Shown here: one piece after another, positions 20,000 to 31,288 of the stretch | Layout of the letters: every line of letters begins with the position of its first letter | How positions within the stretch are numbered: the first letter of the stretch is position 1 | Source of the DNA: Incurvaria masculella | Taxonomy: Eukaryota > Arthropoda > Insecta > Lepidoptera > Incurvariidae | Assembly: GCA_946894095.1 (NCBI GenBank) | Contig: OX335651.1 | Location: forward strand, 3,556,501 to 3,620,500 | Direction of reading: 5' to 3' | Length of the DNA stretch: 64,000 bases | Translations under genes and position numbers: made by a program | The notes under the pieces: model-generated | What the model was told of the DNA's origin: nothing | Databases searched by the model: none | Seen by the model: the letters and a program-made list of their open reading frames with translations, nothing else

Positions 20000-20555
20000 T
20001 GATCACATTGTAAATATATTACATGATATTGAAGCGAACCCGCTGAGAGATTTTAAAAATGATTAACAAAATCATTTTTTTTTAAATATTAATATAATGA
20101 AAGTATTTTCTAAACATTCCACATTTTAGGTTTCTACGATTGCCTTGTAACTGTCACGTTTTTGTTTGTGTTCTAACTACAAAACGCTAAATTAAACCAT
20201 TCATGGAAAACCTACACCTAGTGAAAGCAATACATTTTAATCGACGAAATGCAACATTTATCGTGCAATGAAAATGTAAATACAATTTATGAAACAATGA
20301 AGAACCAACGCGGACTAGCCACTGCACGTTATTTCTTGCAATCCACACTTAAATGTTTAAGAATATATTCTTGAGTTTCCATATTTTGTAAAATAAGTAG
20401 CTGATAAAATGTAAAAAAGGTGTTAAAAAACCGAAACTAAAACGGAGCAAGGAACTACTCACCAAAAACAGACATTACAAAAAAATATCTCGTGAGTGAT
20501 CTGAATTTTTTATTGTTAAAAAAATCTGTCATGTAATTTGTCCCATAAAAAAAAA
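20000..20555. other. No gene seen
   Basis: AT-rich, no open frame of note, no repeat partner found. Confidence 0.35.
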
Positions 20556-20561
20556 AGATTC

Positions 20562-20604
20562 CGACGAATTGATAACCTCCTCCTTTTTTGAAGTCGGTTA
20601 AAAA
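20562..20604 (+). mobile_element. 5'-truncated 3' end of the telomere-repeat retroposon
   Basis: GACGAATTGATAACCTCC followed by TCCTTTTTTGAAGTCGGTTAAA, the last 40 bp of the element at 17806. The same short form recurs at 33008. Confidence 0.7.
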
Positions 20605-21004
20605 GAGAGTTTGATTGAATAGAGGAAATGGTCCATGTAAATATCCGCCTGATATTTTAGCATAGATTCAATAAGCAAGAAATCAATAATTTAATTAACG
20701 TATCTATTTCGTAAACGAACAAATAAATCGTATAAAAAAAGTATACACGAATACGCTTGAACGCCATTAGTATAGGTAAAATTAAATATCAAAGGTCTTT
20801 AGAGTCACATACATTCATACGAGATCAGACTCTTTAGAAAAATGTATGTGACATTTTATTAAATGTACTTACTTTGAACCGGGCGTTCTACATAACATCG
20901 ACGATAATACACAAAAACATTCAGACGCACACATTCTAATTTTCCTATATGAGGTATTTGACTCGAAGTACAACGAAGTAATTATTAGTATTATCTTTGG
21001 TACA

Positions 21005-21155
21005 ACTTAGGGTCCTTCAAACCTGAGTTGAAGAAGCAACTGGTCGGCCGGCATTGTTTTCGCAACCCCTGTGAAAGTTCGAAACCCCATGGGCGTCGTT
21101 GGACACCTCTTAAGTAAGGGCCGGCCGTACGCCATTTGACGCGCCGTACGCCATT
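21005..21155 (+). mobile_element. LINE 3' fragment
   Basis: It carries CCTTCAAACCTGAGTTGAAG, GGCCGGCATTGTTTTCGCA, CCCATGGGCGTCGT and a doubled CGTACGCCATTT end. These are the 3' tail words of the LINE copies at 16.6 and 49.2 kb. The reverse transcriptase motif itself is missing. Confidence 0.6.
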
Positions 21156-21159
21156 TTAA

Positions 21160-22780
21160 ATTAAAAATTAAAAGAAATGAAATTAAAAATTCATAGTAGT
21201 TACTTTTAATTTTATTCGTTAGCTATAGTAAAACTGTGTTTGCTGTTTTGATCTGAATAGAACAATATACATACTAGTTTTGTGAATAAATCGTTTTTAT
21301 TCCATTGCCATATTTCATGAGTTGTTCTCGTGCTTAGTTTACCTAAATCAGATTTTTTGTTTTCGATAAAACGCGCATTTTCACGTTATTAAATAAGTAA
21401 AGTTCCTCAAGATGAAAGTAATTTACCTAAACGTGTAAATACAATAATTAAAAACACTTTTGAACAATCTATTGTTTAATCGTTGACCTAGGCTTTGAGT
21501 TCGCTGTAGAGCGATTCAGTTGATCCCTAAAAGTAATCGTTTATTTGATCCTGCTGAATAAACATAAATGTGGTGCTTCTGTTTGTGTTTTGTGCGCACG
21601 TCACGCCAGGATCAGAGACCATCAATCGTATTATTATGGAGATGAGATGGAAGTGTTTACTTTGTGAGAGTCTACTATGCATGCAACAATACCTCCATTG
21701 TCCGCTCGTTTATAATATAAGCTCTAGCCACTGACGTCGAGTCGGTATTCTGTAACAGGTATTTTATAACCAAAATGCGGCACGACCATAGGTACGACGC
21801 TTGCAGTTCACAAGACAAGGGTCAACATTTAAAACAAAATTAAGACAACGCATGCACATTGAATACTTTTCTGATTAAAAAAATTACACTTTGCAGCGGC
21901 ATTGGCACTCTCTACATAGAGCTGCTAGTTTCAACATGCCAACAAATGCAGAAGAGATAGGAGCTAGTCAGCATATAATAATCTCTCTCTACTTATATAA
22001 AAGGCAACGTCTGTCCACATGCGAGAGGTAATCTCCGTAACCACAAAACAGATCAAGATGCGATTTAAACCAATTTCAAGAGAACATCGCGGAGAACGCT
22101 TTAAGGTACATACCATCACGCTAAATATCCTAAGGCCTGAGCAATATCAATGAAATTACTCTCAAACAAAATTAATACCATTCCGTTGCGTATGGTGGCG
22201 TTACTTGCGGCGTCATTTTGACCGATCTCTCTAAAATAGAAACGATTCACTATTTTCGCACTGAATTTCAGAAAGCTGATGGCGCAGGGCGAATTACCGA
22301 CTCTTCTATATGTATTTTGTTCGGGGGTATAGTTTCGAATCCTGATAGCCTCAATTTTTTTTCCGTTTTTTACATTTTATTGTTTATGGGGTCTCGCATA
22401 TATTTATAGCATGGATTAGACTTAATAGATATACACATATCTATTAATATCTCGGGTTTCACTATCAAATCAAATAAAAAATCATTTAATCATCATATAG
22501 ACAGTAAGATAATCGTACTAAGATTTATAACATAATAGTAAACAGGGACCATCTCAGCATCAGTTGCATTTCACTTAGTGAGCAGCAACGCTGATTTACG
22601 TCTGGTCCCTAAATCAATAAAATAAAAACCAAATCCTTCGAATCCTGTCGAAACATTCAAAAAAGAGAGAAAAAAAATAAGCAACACAATACAAAAAAAA
22701 GAGAAAACCAAATATCAAAAAGTATTACACACACATCCGTTTAAAACATAAATCACATTTGAAGAAAAGGAAGCAAAATT
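21160..22780. other. No gene seen
   Basis: Mostly AT-rich. The 21970-22200 part (AGGCAACGTCTGTCC, AACCACAAAACAGATCAAG) has the wording of a dispersed repeat but no partner in this window. No splice-flanked open segment stood out. Confidence 0.35.
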
Positions 22781-22794
22781 TGCAAACTAGCTAA

Positions 22795-22925
22795 ACATCT
22801 GGGTAGAGATGGCGCCACGTGTACTCTCATAGAAAAGAATAACTTCTATCCGGGTAGAGATGGCGCCACGTGTGATTGGCGATTAGAAGATCATGGCGCG
22901 ATAGATGGCGCGATAGATGGCGCTG
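22795..22925. repeat. Short direct repeats containing GGCGCCACGTGT
   Basis: GGGTAGAGATGGCGCCACGTGT occurs twice about 53 bp apart, followed by two GGCGCGATAGAT units. Each long unit holds a CACGTG E-box. Could be a small minisatellite or a duplicated regulatory motif. Confidence 0.6.
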
Positions 22926-22929
22926 TGAA

Positions 22930-23490
22930 ATTAAATATTTTCAAAGACCGAAATTCTGCAAATATTTTCGCCGCAACTATTTACTATAGCATTATATAAC
23001 TTTATATTTATATTATTTGCTTTCTGTGTACAATAACTTTGTACAGGCCAGAACAGCATTAAATAAGGCATGGGGAACTATTTTTTGTCTCATAGAAGAT
23101 CATGAAACATATGCAAATTTGTATGGGTAACCCATTATATCTTCAAACTAGGTATATGAAAACGCACCTGTTTTTTAATGAATAGTTCATATGTTTTTGG
23201 TCAAGAAATGGCGCTATCGCTGATTGCATTTATGTATCTTCTTTCGAGACTCTCTAATTGTACCTAATTTGTATCGCATGGGTTTATTATTCCCGCAATT
23301 TTAGGACTAATTAGCATCAGGCAAAATTATGAGAGGGGTGTGCAAATAAGCAGTGGTTTGAAATGCTTATAAATTAAGATCCGATGTAGACCTTTTGGTT
23401 TCCACGTCTAGCCTGATTCTGCTCACAACTTAAAAGCTACATGAAATCACTCTAAATTACCGGAGCGGTGAGCAGTGGGGTGAAATGCTT
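22930..23490. other. No gene seen
   Basis: AT-rich intergenic-type sequence with no assigned repeat. Confidence 0.35.
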
Positions 23491-23497
23491 ATAACTT

Positions 23498-23907
23498 GAG
23501 CGGCTCGTAGCCTAGTGGCGCAGGGACTGGCCTAGCGTACCAGAGGCCTGGGTTCAATACCGAATTGCACCACTGTCTTTCTCTTTCCGAGTTCGATAAG
23601 TGCATTTTCGTCACGAATGCGAGCTGCTCCATCATCTGGAATCCATGTAAAACTGTAGGTCCTTTCACCTACTAGGTGGTAGGGTTTAAGCCCGCCCGGG
23701 TTGGTACCATCGCATTGGATGAAAAGATGGTCGAAGCTGGAATGAAAAATTGACCGTGTTTTCCATCCAGTTCAATGTAGCCGTGCTCATAAAGGGAAGG
23801 TCCTGGCATGGCACCAAATTCCTTCGGAAATGTGGTGTATTGTGGGCTGATATCATAACGGTAGTTGTGTGATATTAGCCATCCATGTCAGGTCGCATAA
23901 AAAAAAA
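23498..23907 (+). mobile_element. SINE, tRNA-headed, full length (copy S7)
   Basis: The tRNA-like head, spacer (CACCACTGTCTTTCTC), body and tail (TCAGGTCGCAT plus A8) are all present and only lightly diverged from S6. A second SINE starts directly after the poly-A. Confidence 0.85.
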
Positions 23908-24170
23908 CTAGCGAACCACTCACCCGATTTATATGCGAATTGAATCTACGTTTGGCGTCTCTGAGTGCGCTCCAGTTACGGATGGGTGACTATGTTCGAT
24001 GTTGAGGCTGGCTGTGGTTTGTATGCCACGTAAAACTTTTGTACACCATTCGTAGGGTTCATTCCGCCTGGGATGATACATAGATACCATCGCATAGAAG
24101 GAATGCATCATCGGGGCATGAAAATTGTCGTGTTTTTGATCCATTTTAACGTGGATGTACGTAAGTAAGA
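23908..24170 (+). mobile_element. SINE, 5S-headed, strongly diverged (copy S8)
   Basis: GTTACGGATGGGTGACTATG keeps the 5S word GGATGGGTGAC, and GAGGCTGGCTGTGG follows as in S12. The body words (GGGTTCATTCCGCC, ATACCATCGCATAGAAGG, CATGAAAATTGTCG) are eroded. It abuts the poly-A of S7. Confidence 0.6.
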
Positions 24171-24184
24171 AATAAAATAAAAAA

Positions 24185-24440
24185 ATATGCTGCGTTTACT
24201 GTTATTTTTACGAAGTTCGTCATTTACTTCCAGCAAACAGATGGTGTTATACAAATCACTATTCACAGTCCCCAAAGCAACAGTCTGCAGGCCTGTCTGT
24301 TTCATTTTACGGCGCACATCATTTATGTTTTTATTGTATAAAGCTGACATCACGAAATTAGTCACAAGATTGACGCGATAGTCCCCTTTCATGGTGTTTC
24401 ATCGTCAAAAGCAGTTTGATTCCGAGCAAGGATTTGCTGA
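24185..24440 (-). pseudogene. Exon-like remnant of an unrecognised, possibly secreted, protein
   Basis: On the minus strand a frame with protein-like codon use runs through D-Y-R-V-N-L-V-T-N-F-V-M, then R-R-K-M-K-Q-T-G-L-Q-T-V-A-L, then L-Y-N-T-I-C-L-L-E-V. A second frame just upstream (A-R-N-Q-T-A-F-D-D-E-T-P) would join it after a one-base shift, so a frameshift is likely. The pattern K-x-x-G-L-x-T/P-V-x-L followed by L-Y-N resembles insect group 7 allergen or JHBP-like lipid-binding proteins, but that is weak. The 3' side runs into SINE S8. Confidence 0.3.
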
Positions 24441-24604
24441 GCCCTCAAATTACACTTAAAATCGTATAAAATAATGCTATGAACATTTTCATAAGTTAAT
24501 ATCATATGGTGATATATAGACACGCATTTTTTTTAAATGACGCCACAATGCAAAAACAAGTCACAGTAAGACAAAACAAACAAGTCAAAATAGCCTAAGA
24601 ACCG

Positions 24605-24745
24605 ATTGCATACCGAGAGGGATGAGTTAATCAATGTTCAAATACGTCACTTTCAGTGAACCGCATAGAGTTCCTTCCATACTGTCCATACAAAGTGACA
24701 TGTTTAAGCTGACGATGATTTGGATTTTTTTCCCTTTCGTGCACA
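24605..24745 (-). repeat. Palindromic element M11, copy 1
   Basis: CAATGTTCAAATACGTCACTT, CGCATAGAGTTCCTTCCATAC, TGTCCATACAAAGTGACATG: the inverse of 57575-57705. Within each copy the two CGTCACTTT words form short inverted arms. Confidence 0.6.
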
Positions 24746-24749
24746 CGGC

Positions 24750-25015
24750 CCTATGAGTTATAATACCAAATTACTTAATTACTTTTAAGATATTATTTAG
24801 CTAAGTGGCCAGTTCCGAAAACTTATAGTGAAACTTAAAGTGCGCCCTATGTATTATAAATGGGAACGTTAGAATATTTCTTATTTAATTAATAATTAAT
24901 ATCGGCTCCACCCGTTATGATTAAAAAGTAGCAGATAAATAACATATTTATTGACCAGCCTTTTGGGCTACCTACTTTTTATCTAGGAAATAATTCAGCT
25001 CGACATCAGTCCAAA
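24750..25015. other. No gene seen
   Basis: AT-rich, no feature. Confidence 0.35.
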
Positions 25016-25054
25016 AGGACATGGACCCGAGCGGAGCCGGGTACCGCAGCTAGT
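25016..25054 (+). mobile_element. Helitron-like 3' end
   Basis: CCCGAGCGGAGCCGGGTACC, then GCAGCTAG|T, the cleanest of the four related termini in the window. Confidence 0.5.
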
Positions 25055-25059
25055 ATATA

Positions 25060-26025
25060 ATAATGGCGCTAATCACTGAAAATACTGCTAATACTAGTCT
25101 ATTTCGCACTAGTGAAATAGCGTATATACGGGTAGTTTGGTAATTCGATACATTCCTTCTAAGGGGTTCATCCTAGAGCTAATTTGCAATAAATTTGACC
25201 CGGTGAAATGGGGGTCTAAATTAATTGTTTTTGCGTTATTTAAGTTTTAAGTTTTTTTTCAAATGTTATTATGAAAAAGTGATCATTGTAAAATAACGAC
25301 TACACTCTGGGCATTTTATCAGCGATTTTGTAATAACTGATAAATGAGAGACTATTTCATAAAATAAATGCATTCAAAATATCCATAATCTCAGAAATAT
25401 AGGGTCATAAATGATAGTTGGTTTAAAAAAAAAAATACAACATTTATTTAAATCAAAGAGAACTACTGAAAAAAGTATAACTCGTGGCATACAAATTATG
25501 GAAATAACTTTATTATTCCATAGGCTTTCAGGAAAGGTACAAATGTTTTCCACTTTCACACAAGTTCCATATATTCACAGATAAAAGTGAAACGTTTAAC
25601 GCTTAGCTTTCACCTGACGTCATCTCTGAAAAATCTTACGTTGTATCATCGCGCTCTAATTAGAATAATTAGAAAGGGACAACACTCCCACAAAGGTTTG
25701 TGACTCACTCTTACGTCACATGTGACTGTAAATCCCGGGCGAATGTGAATTTCAAGAGTAGACCCCCTGTTCGTGTTTGCCAACGAATCCGTGGATTCGT
25801 TTGCGTTGGCAGCGTACAGTGGCACGGATTGCGTGTGTAGACAGTTTCGCTTGAGGGAAGGGAGCTTTTTAACATAACGTAGAGTCAGATGTAAGGTTCA
25901 TTTACACATGCTAAAATTTGACCATGATTACGTCTGTATATCCGCGGAATTAGATCGCATAAGCATATTTTCAATGCCACTAATACAATGTGAAATATAG
26001 AATAACTACTATGTATGTACAGTCT
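25060..26025. other. No gene seen
   Basis: AT-rich to mixed. An ACGAATCC-GT-GGATTCGT palindrome sits at about 25791-25808 but has no clear context. Confidence 0.35.
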
Positions 26026-26029
26026 GTGG

Positions 26030-26428
26030 TGTGGTGTAGGGGCTAGATGACTTGCCTTTCATGCAAGAGTTTATTAAATCGAGAGGTTATCAAATCCTCG
26101 CCAGGGTCATGAACAAATTGCTGAGTTGGATAAGTGAATTTCGTTACGAATGCGAGATGTCCCATGATTCGGAACCCATGTAATACTGTTGGCCCCTTTT
26201 CTCAATGGGTGGTAGGGTCAAGCGCGCCCGAGTTGGATTGGGTAGGGAGGGGCATTGGATCAAACTATGGTTGAAAATTTGTCCAAGTTTTCCATCGAGC
26301 TATGGACAGCCGTGCCCATAAAGGGGAGGGCCTGGCATGGCACCTGATTCCCTCGGGAATGTGGTGTATTTGGCCAATATAATGACCGTAGTTGTGTGGT
26401 ATTAGAAATCCATGATAAGTTAAATAAA
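26030..26428 (+). mobile_element. SINE with a tRNA-Glu-like head (copy S9)
   Basis: The head reads GGTGTAGGGGCTAGATGACTT, then a TTGC-CTTTCAT-GCAA stem-loop with TTC in anticodon position, then GGTTATCAAATCC as a degraded box B. This differs from the head of S1-S7. From GAGTTGGATAAGTG on, the spacer, body and tail are those of the common SINE, so the family has exchanged heads. Confidence 0.75.
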
Positions 26429-26429
26429 A

Positions 26430-27185
26430 AAACTGATTTCGGATTACAATATCTACGTCATACAAATTATGCATGTCTAAATGCGGCTTTACTCTAACGA
26501 GATAACTTTGTTTGAGATATTTTGGGTCGAAATATTGTAATGTGAGACGGATGAGATGAATTACAGTTTTTGAATTTTAAGCTATACGAGAATACATTTA
26601 TGTTAATAATTTTCAAATATGTATTTTTCGTAGAAAAGTTAGTCATGAATCTTCTTAGATAAGTGGAGAAGCGTTAGCGTATTGTAAGGCATTTTCACTA
26701 TTAAACAAAATAAAGAAAATGGTTAAGTCCGTCATACACCTAGATTAGATTAAAAGCAATACTTAAATGTTATTTATAAATATTTTAATCATTAAGTTAG
26801 TTCATAACTTAAAGTCAAACACCGAACATAAAATTGGTTTATTTCATTTACTTTGTGATGTTCATCATAAACTGATAGATCCGCGGATTCGACCAACACA
26901 GTAAAAAAGAACCCGCAAAGAAACTTCACTGGTTCATTTATTTTTTTCGGTTCACAATAATGAAATACACACTGGGATTTAAAATGCTACTGCAAAGAAG
27001 CGGCAACACTCAGTGCAAATGTATTAAAATAGAATTTACTTAATTAACATGAATTGTACGAATGTTAGAACATAAATGTTTTTAAAAGAAATGAAAGGAG
27101 TATGCTGTGATCAAACCATGCTCTCACGTCTCCGTCCACCCCTCCGAGGAAGCTCTAAACACTCGTGATTTTACAAGACTATATT
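26430..27185. other. No gene seen
   Basis: AT-rich. A short AAGAACCCGCAAAGAAACTTC word at about 26905 recalls repeat R10. Nothing else was assigned. Confidence 0.35.
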
Positions 27186-27572
27186 ATCCGCAGTGCAATT
27201 ACGAAGCAAAAAATTGGGTGTAGGTTGCTGTACTTACAGCAATATGACAGCTTTTGCGATTACGAAATCGATGCATTCACAAATGGTGCGCCACTCAGCG
27301 CTACCTGCAGCAATTAGGTCAACTCCATACATTTCGCGTCGAATCGGTATTACTAAACGGCAAAGAACTGTCAAATGCGGGGAGGTAAACGCCTATTTCG
27401 TCTGCTCGTCTAGTCAGGTACCTAAAAAGTTGACCTATTGTCGACACAGATTGGTCCGTGCTGGATGTAGGTGGATGAAAAACGGCTTCGTAATCGCGCT
27501 TTAGAAATGACGGGGGCGCACCTACACGTACCGCGGCACCATCCTCAAATTTTGCGTAATCGCACTGCGGGT
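27186..27572. mobile_element. Inverted-repeat element M8, about 385 bp
   Basis: Ends: ATCCGCAGTGCAATTACG at the left and CGTAATCGCACTGCGGGTAT at the right. A plus-strand frame of 103 codons spans it but has no domain. Likely a MITE. Confidence 0.6.
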
Positions 27573-28044
27573 ATCCTTATAAAACATTGTAACAGCACAT
27601 CGCTCTTTTAAATTGGTTGAGACAGAGACCGGTCACAAAAAAAAAACAAAGACAAAGCTCCGCCTAGAACTTTCGAGGCGGCCTTGCATAGTTTCGTAAT
27701 GCGGAAAATAATCTCATTGAGTCAAGATATTACCCGAATATTCCAGAGTAGTTTTTCCGATGTTAAATAAATGCAATCGTGTGGAGTGGCAAGAACCACA
27801 CACGCTCGTAACACTGCCTTATGTTGCGCTCCCAGATAAAAAAAGAAAGGAGATGTGCCATATAGCGCACCTACTAAGGACCCCCTGTCTCCAATTTTCC
27901 AAAACTTTTTACAACCCACACAAACATAGTCGCAGACATATTGGAGGGTTTGGCCCGACAGTCGGGTTTGTTTTGCACATGTGGCGTGCCCCGTCCCGCG
28001 CAGACCGGTCTTCACGACGGTGGGGCGTCAAACCCATTCAAGTT

Positions 28045-28190
28045 TTCCTACTTATTCTGTGGTTCTTCAAGCTGTCAAATCAAACACAGACTCGCAAATG
28101 TTAGTTCGCCATAATTATCCATAAATTTAAAATCGTTAGTTGATTGGTTTGGCGTAAACGCTCATTTAGGTGAGAAGTCGGGCTAGGGGA
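28045..28190 (+). repeat. Partial copy of MITE M9
   Basis: TTCTGTGG, CTTCAAGCTGTCAAATCAAAC, CAGACTCGCAAATGTTAGTTCG, then GCGTAAACGCTCATTTAGGTG and AGAAGTCGGGCT appear in the order seen at 55.4-55.7 kb. Confidence 0.55.
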
Positions 28191-28294
28191 TCCGATTGAA
28201 AATACTTATACGTAATCACGGCCCGCAAGGATGGACGGACACGCATTCGTATGGCGGCAGCGCAGTTACAAGTTGGTGGAAATCCACTAATTGC

Positions 28295-28740
28295 AGTTAA
28301 GAGCATCCTCATACCTAAACATTTTGGACCATTTTTTGCGATTAAAACGAGATTGCCAGAGCCCAACGTCTCGCTTAGTTAGAGCAGCTCGGAATCATTC
28401 TTTCTAAATGCGACCAATTTTTATTGTTTCGTATAAGAAAAGGTAAACATAACCTTAACTAAATTGGTAGATAATGTTACGCTCTTTAAAATGATATGAA
28501 ATCGATATCAGTTACTGTTAATGTCAGCAGCAAACTTGAAAAAGAATACGGTTGAGACCTGCCTTCAGCATTTTATTCCATGCAAGAAATGTCATTTTCT
28601 AAAATATTTTTTTAACTATATTGGTAGAACGTTAAATGAAAGTATACATATTTTTTTCGTTTTCTCATTTCAGAAGGTTCAGGAACTTAACGCAATTAAA
28701 CCATATGCATTGGGTAGTATAATCATTGTAACATAGTTCC
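28295..28740 (+). repeat. Repeat R28, uninterrupted copy
   Basis: Collinear with the inverted copy at 14640-15510. No terminal inverted repeats, no coding frame and no poly-A were seen, so the class is unknown. The last 48 bp (28692-28740) recur again at 30984. Confidence 0.6.
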
Positions 28741-28748
28741 ATAGACTG

Positions 28749-29262
28749 AGGCTGAGATAAATAGTCGTAACAGAAACTAAGACTAACGAAAAGTAGTACT
28801 TGCGACGTCACTTTGGCTGAGATAAATAGTCGAAACGAAAACTAAGACTAACGAAAAGTAGTACTTTGTGACGTCACTTTGAAACTTTTGGATGGACAAA
28901 GTCTCAAAATAATGCAAATTGACGTCACAAAGTACTACTTTTCGTTAGCCTTAGTTTTTGTTACGACTATTTATCTCAGCCTAAGGCTGAGATAAATAGT
29001 CGTAATAATACGTAAATCAATAGTACTTTGTGACGTCACTTTGACACATTGGCTGAGATAAATAGTCGTTACAGAAACTAAGACTAACGAAAAGTAGTAC
29101 TTTGTGACGTCAATTCGCATTACTTTGAGATTTCGTCCATACAAAGTGTGTCAAAGTGACGTCACAAAGTACTACTTTCAGTTAGTCTTAGTTTCTGATG
29201 CGACTATTTATCTCAATCTCAGGCTGAGATAAATAGTCGTAATAATACGTAATAGTCGTAGG
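28749..29262. mobile_element. Array of MITE M1 copies (two full, three partial)
   Basis: GGCTGAGATAAATAGTCG starts at about 28750, 28814, 28984, 29050 and 29221. Complete copies are 28814-28982 and 29050-29218. The others are left-end fragments. At 28980 two copies abut across a shared TAA (CTCAGCC-TAA-GGCTGAG), as expected if new copies insert at the TWA left by older ones. Confidence 0.75.
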
Positions 29263-29296
29263 TTCTATGATAGTCGCTTACGAATTCGGGACGCGC

Positions 29297-29478
29297 AATA
29301 GGTAGACAGTTGAACTTTTCAAAAAGTGTGTATTTATATTGACGTTATAACAAAAATAGTATAAATTATAATTAAAGGAAGTCCCCATAAAAGCAACGTG
29401 ATTTTTTGTGATAAATCTTGTACTATGGTACGGAACCCTTCGTGTGCGAGTCCGTCACGCACTTGGCCGGTTTTTCAA
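29297..29478 (-). mobile_element. (GACG)n element M2, truncated
   Basis: It retains the AATAGGTAGACAG to TATTTATATTGACG region, CTTGTACTATGGTACGGAACC and CGCACTTGGCCGG. The (GACG)n tract and the terminal hairpin are missing. Confidence 0.7.
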
Positions 29479-29479
29479 T

Positions 29480-29855
29480 CAAGCCACAGTTTGCTTAGAC
29501 CGATGGCTCGCTCTAGCTGAGTGCTTGCGCAAATACATTTCTGTCAGAGGCAATCTTTAGGATTTCATGCCAGGACGTGCCATGAGAAAATGATTGCACT
29601 ATAGTCATTGTGGATGAGTGCCTGGGAGACTTGTTGGTCTAATCTTGCGTTAGGCCTTCCAAGCACGTCCTCCTTGATAGTGAATAGGATTTAGGATAAA
29701 TTAGAAACACTACGATAACGATCAAAGTAGTTTTTGTTCGATACGACTATAGGAACTCGAAAAATAATATCGTTTCTAATAATAACTTACCGTGAACTGC
29801 ATTAATAATTTTAATACCCATATTAAAAAACCCAAAGCTAAGTACCTGCTTGGCT
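29480..29855. other. No gene seen
   Basis: Mixed sequence, no frame or repeat assigned. Confidence 0.35.
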
Positions 29856-29859
29856 CCTG

Positions 29860-30640
29860 TAAGAGTCGAGTCACTCCGGGGTATCCCAGTATTTAGAGAC
29901 CGTCCAACTCCGAAGGGATGTCTCTCTCCGTGTTCTATTGTCTCTAACATGGAGTAGGCCTTTGGAGCTGCATCACGCCATCCTTCCACCCGTTTCTACT
30001 ATTACTTAAGGCTGTTCCGACCCATATAAAGTTGTTTGCACACATAACGCAAAAAGTATTGCACTTTAAGCCACGAATTCATAATAAAAGTTTAATATAG
30101 TCATATTACTTGCAGCGAAAACAATTTCACAATTTCAGGATTATTGGTTTTGTTACAATTTATTTAAATACTATTTTTAGTTAACAGCGCCATCTAACGG
30201 TGTAAAACTTCTAATCGGCAATTACAATGAAACCATTAAACTTGAAATTGTGAATATGTTTTCGCTGCAACTACTATGGCTATATTTAATGTTTTGGACG
30301 AATTCGTGCCTTAAAGTGCAATACTTTTTACGTTCTGTGTAAAAAAAACATTGTATGAGTCGGAACATCCTTAAGCGGAGCGGGCTGGGAATGCACCCAT
30401 TCACTCTCGGCAATCACAAAAATGGAACCAACCGCTCCTCTAGGTGCTCAATCCATATGTTCGGTAAAGTATTGCAATTATGGACTCACAAAGTACAACC
30501 TGGAGTCCTCCGAACAATGGGTGAAAGCTCCTGGCCGGCCGGCATGGTTTTAACAGTCCCGTGTAAGTTCGAAAGCCCATTTGCATCGTCGAGCACAGCT
30601 TATGTGAGGGACTGGCGTATGCCACGAATGAAAGAAGAAG
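29860..30640 (+). mobile_element. LINE 3' fragment split by a TTAA element
   Basis: The 29865-30005 part has the LINE ORF wording of the 33.9-kb copy (TCCGTGTTCTATTGTCTC, then a P-F-Y-type end). The 30375-30640 part resumes with GCTGGGAATGCACCC and reads G-M-H-P-F-T-L, then N-R-S-S-R, then a GCCGGCCGGCATGGTTTTAAC tail. At 33.9 kb these two parts are contiguous. Confidence 0.7.
30010..30370. mobile_element. TTAA-flanked inverted-repeat element M4
   Basis: TTAA at 30006-30009 and 30371-30374 flank ends GGCTGTTCCGAC and GTCGGAACATCC. The inverted repeats extend about 70 bp, including AAAAAGTATTGCACTTTAAG and GAATTC. The LINE copy at 33.9 kb is its empty site. TTAA targets are known for piggyBac and some other superfamilies; the tips do not match piggyBac's CCC start. 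Confidence 0.8.
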
Positions 30641-30800
30641 ACCTTAAGAAGAAGAGGAAGATTAAGAACCTTGCAGAGACGGAGCCGATCTCAGTGCTTA
30701 GATTTATCAAAGTTCCCTAAAACATTCACGATGGTTACCTTCCATGCCTCATAATGTTCATGGACCACTCTCTTTCTCCTTCTGATTTGTCAAGCTGTCC

Positions 30801-30983
30801 GATGGTTCGCAATCCATGTCAAATGGAAGATCCCCTGCCCCTATAAAGTAGTAGGGTTAAGCCAGCCCAGGTTGACACCATCGCCAAAGATGGTCTAACC
30901 GGCAAGAAAAAGTGTCCGTGTTTTCCATCCAGTTTAATGAAACCGTGCTCATCAAGGGATGATCCTGGCATGGTAACAAATTC
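30801..30983 (+). repeat. SINE body segment, first copy of a 183-bp direct repeat
   Basis: SINE body words (CCATGTCAAATGGAAGATCC, TAGTAGGGTTAAGCC, TTTTCCATCCAG) end abruptly at AACAAATTC. The same segment, nearly identical, lies at 31289-31471 and there continues into a normal SINE tail. Confidence 0.75.
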
Positions 30984-31288
30984 GCAATTAAACCATACGC
31001 ATTGGCTAGTATAATCATCTGAACATAGTTCCATAGACTGAGGCTGAGATTAATAGTCGTAACAGAATCTAAGACTAACGAAAAGTAGTACTTTGTGACG
31101 TCACTTTGACACATTTAGGCTGAGATAAATAGTCGTAACAAAAACTAAGGCTAACGAAAAGTAGTACTTTGTGAAGTCACTTTGACACATTTTGTATGGA
31201 CGAAATCGCAAAGTAATGCAAATTGACGTCACAAAGTACTACTTTTCGTTAGTCAGCGGCTGAGATAAATAGTCGTAACAAAAACTAA
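30984..31288 (+). repeat. Block copied from 28.7 kb, with MITE M1 copies
   Basis: GCAATTAAACCATACGCATTGG through GTTCCATAGACTGAGGCTGAG matches 28692-28755, including non-MITE flanking sequence. M1 arms follow at 31041, 31121-31255 and 31257. It sits exactly between the two SINE direct repeats. Confidence 0.7.
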
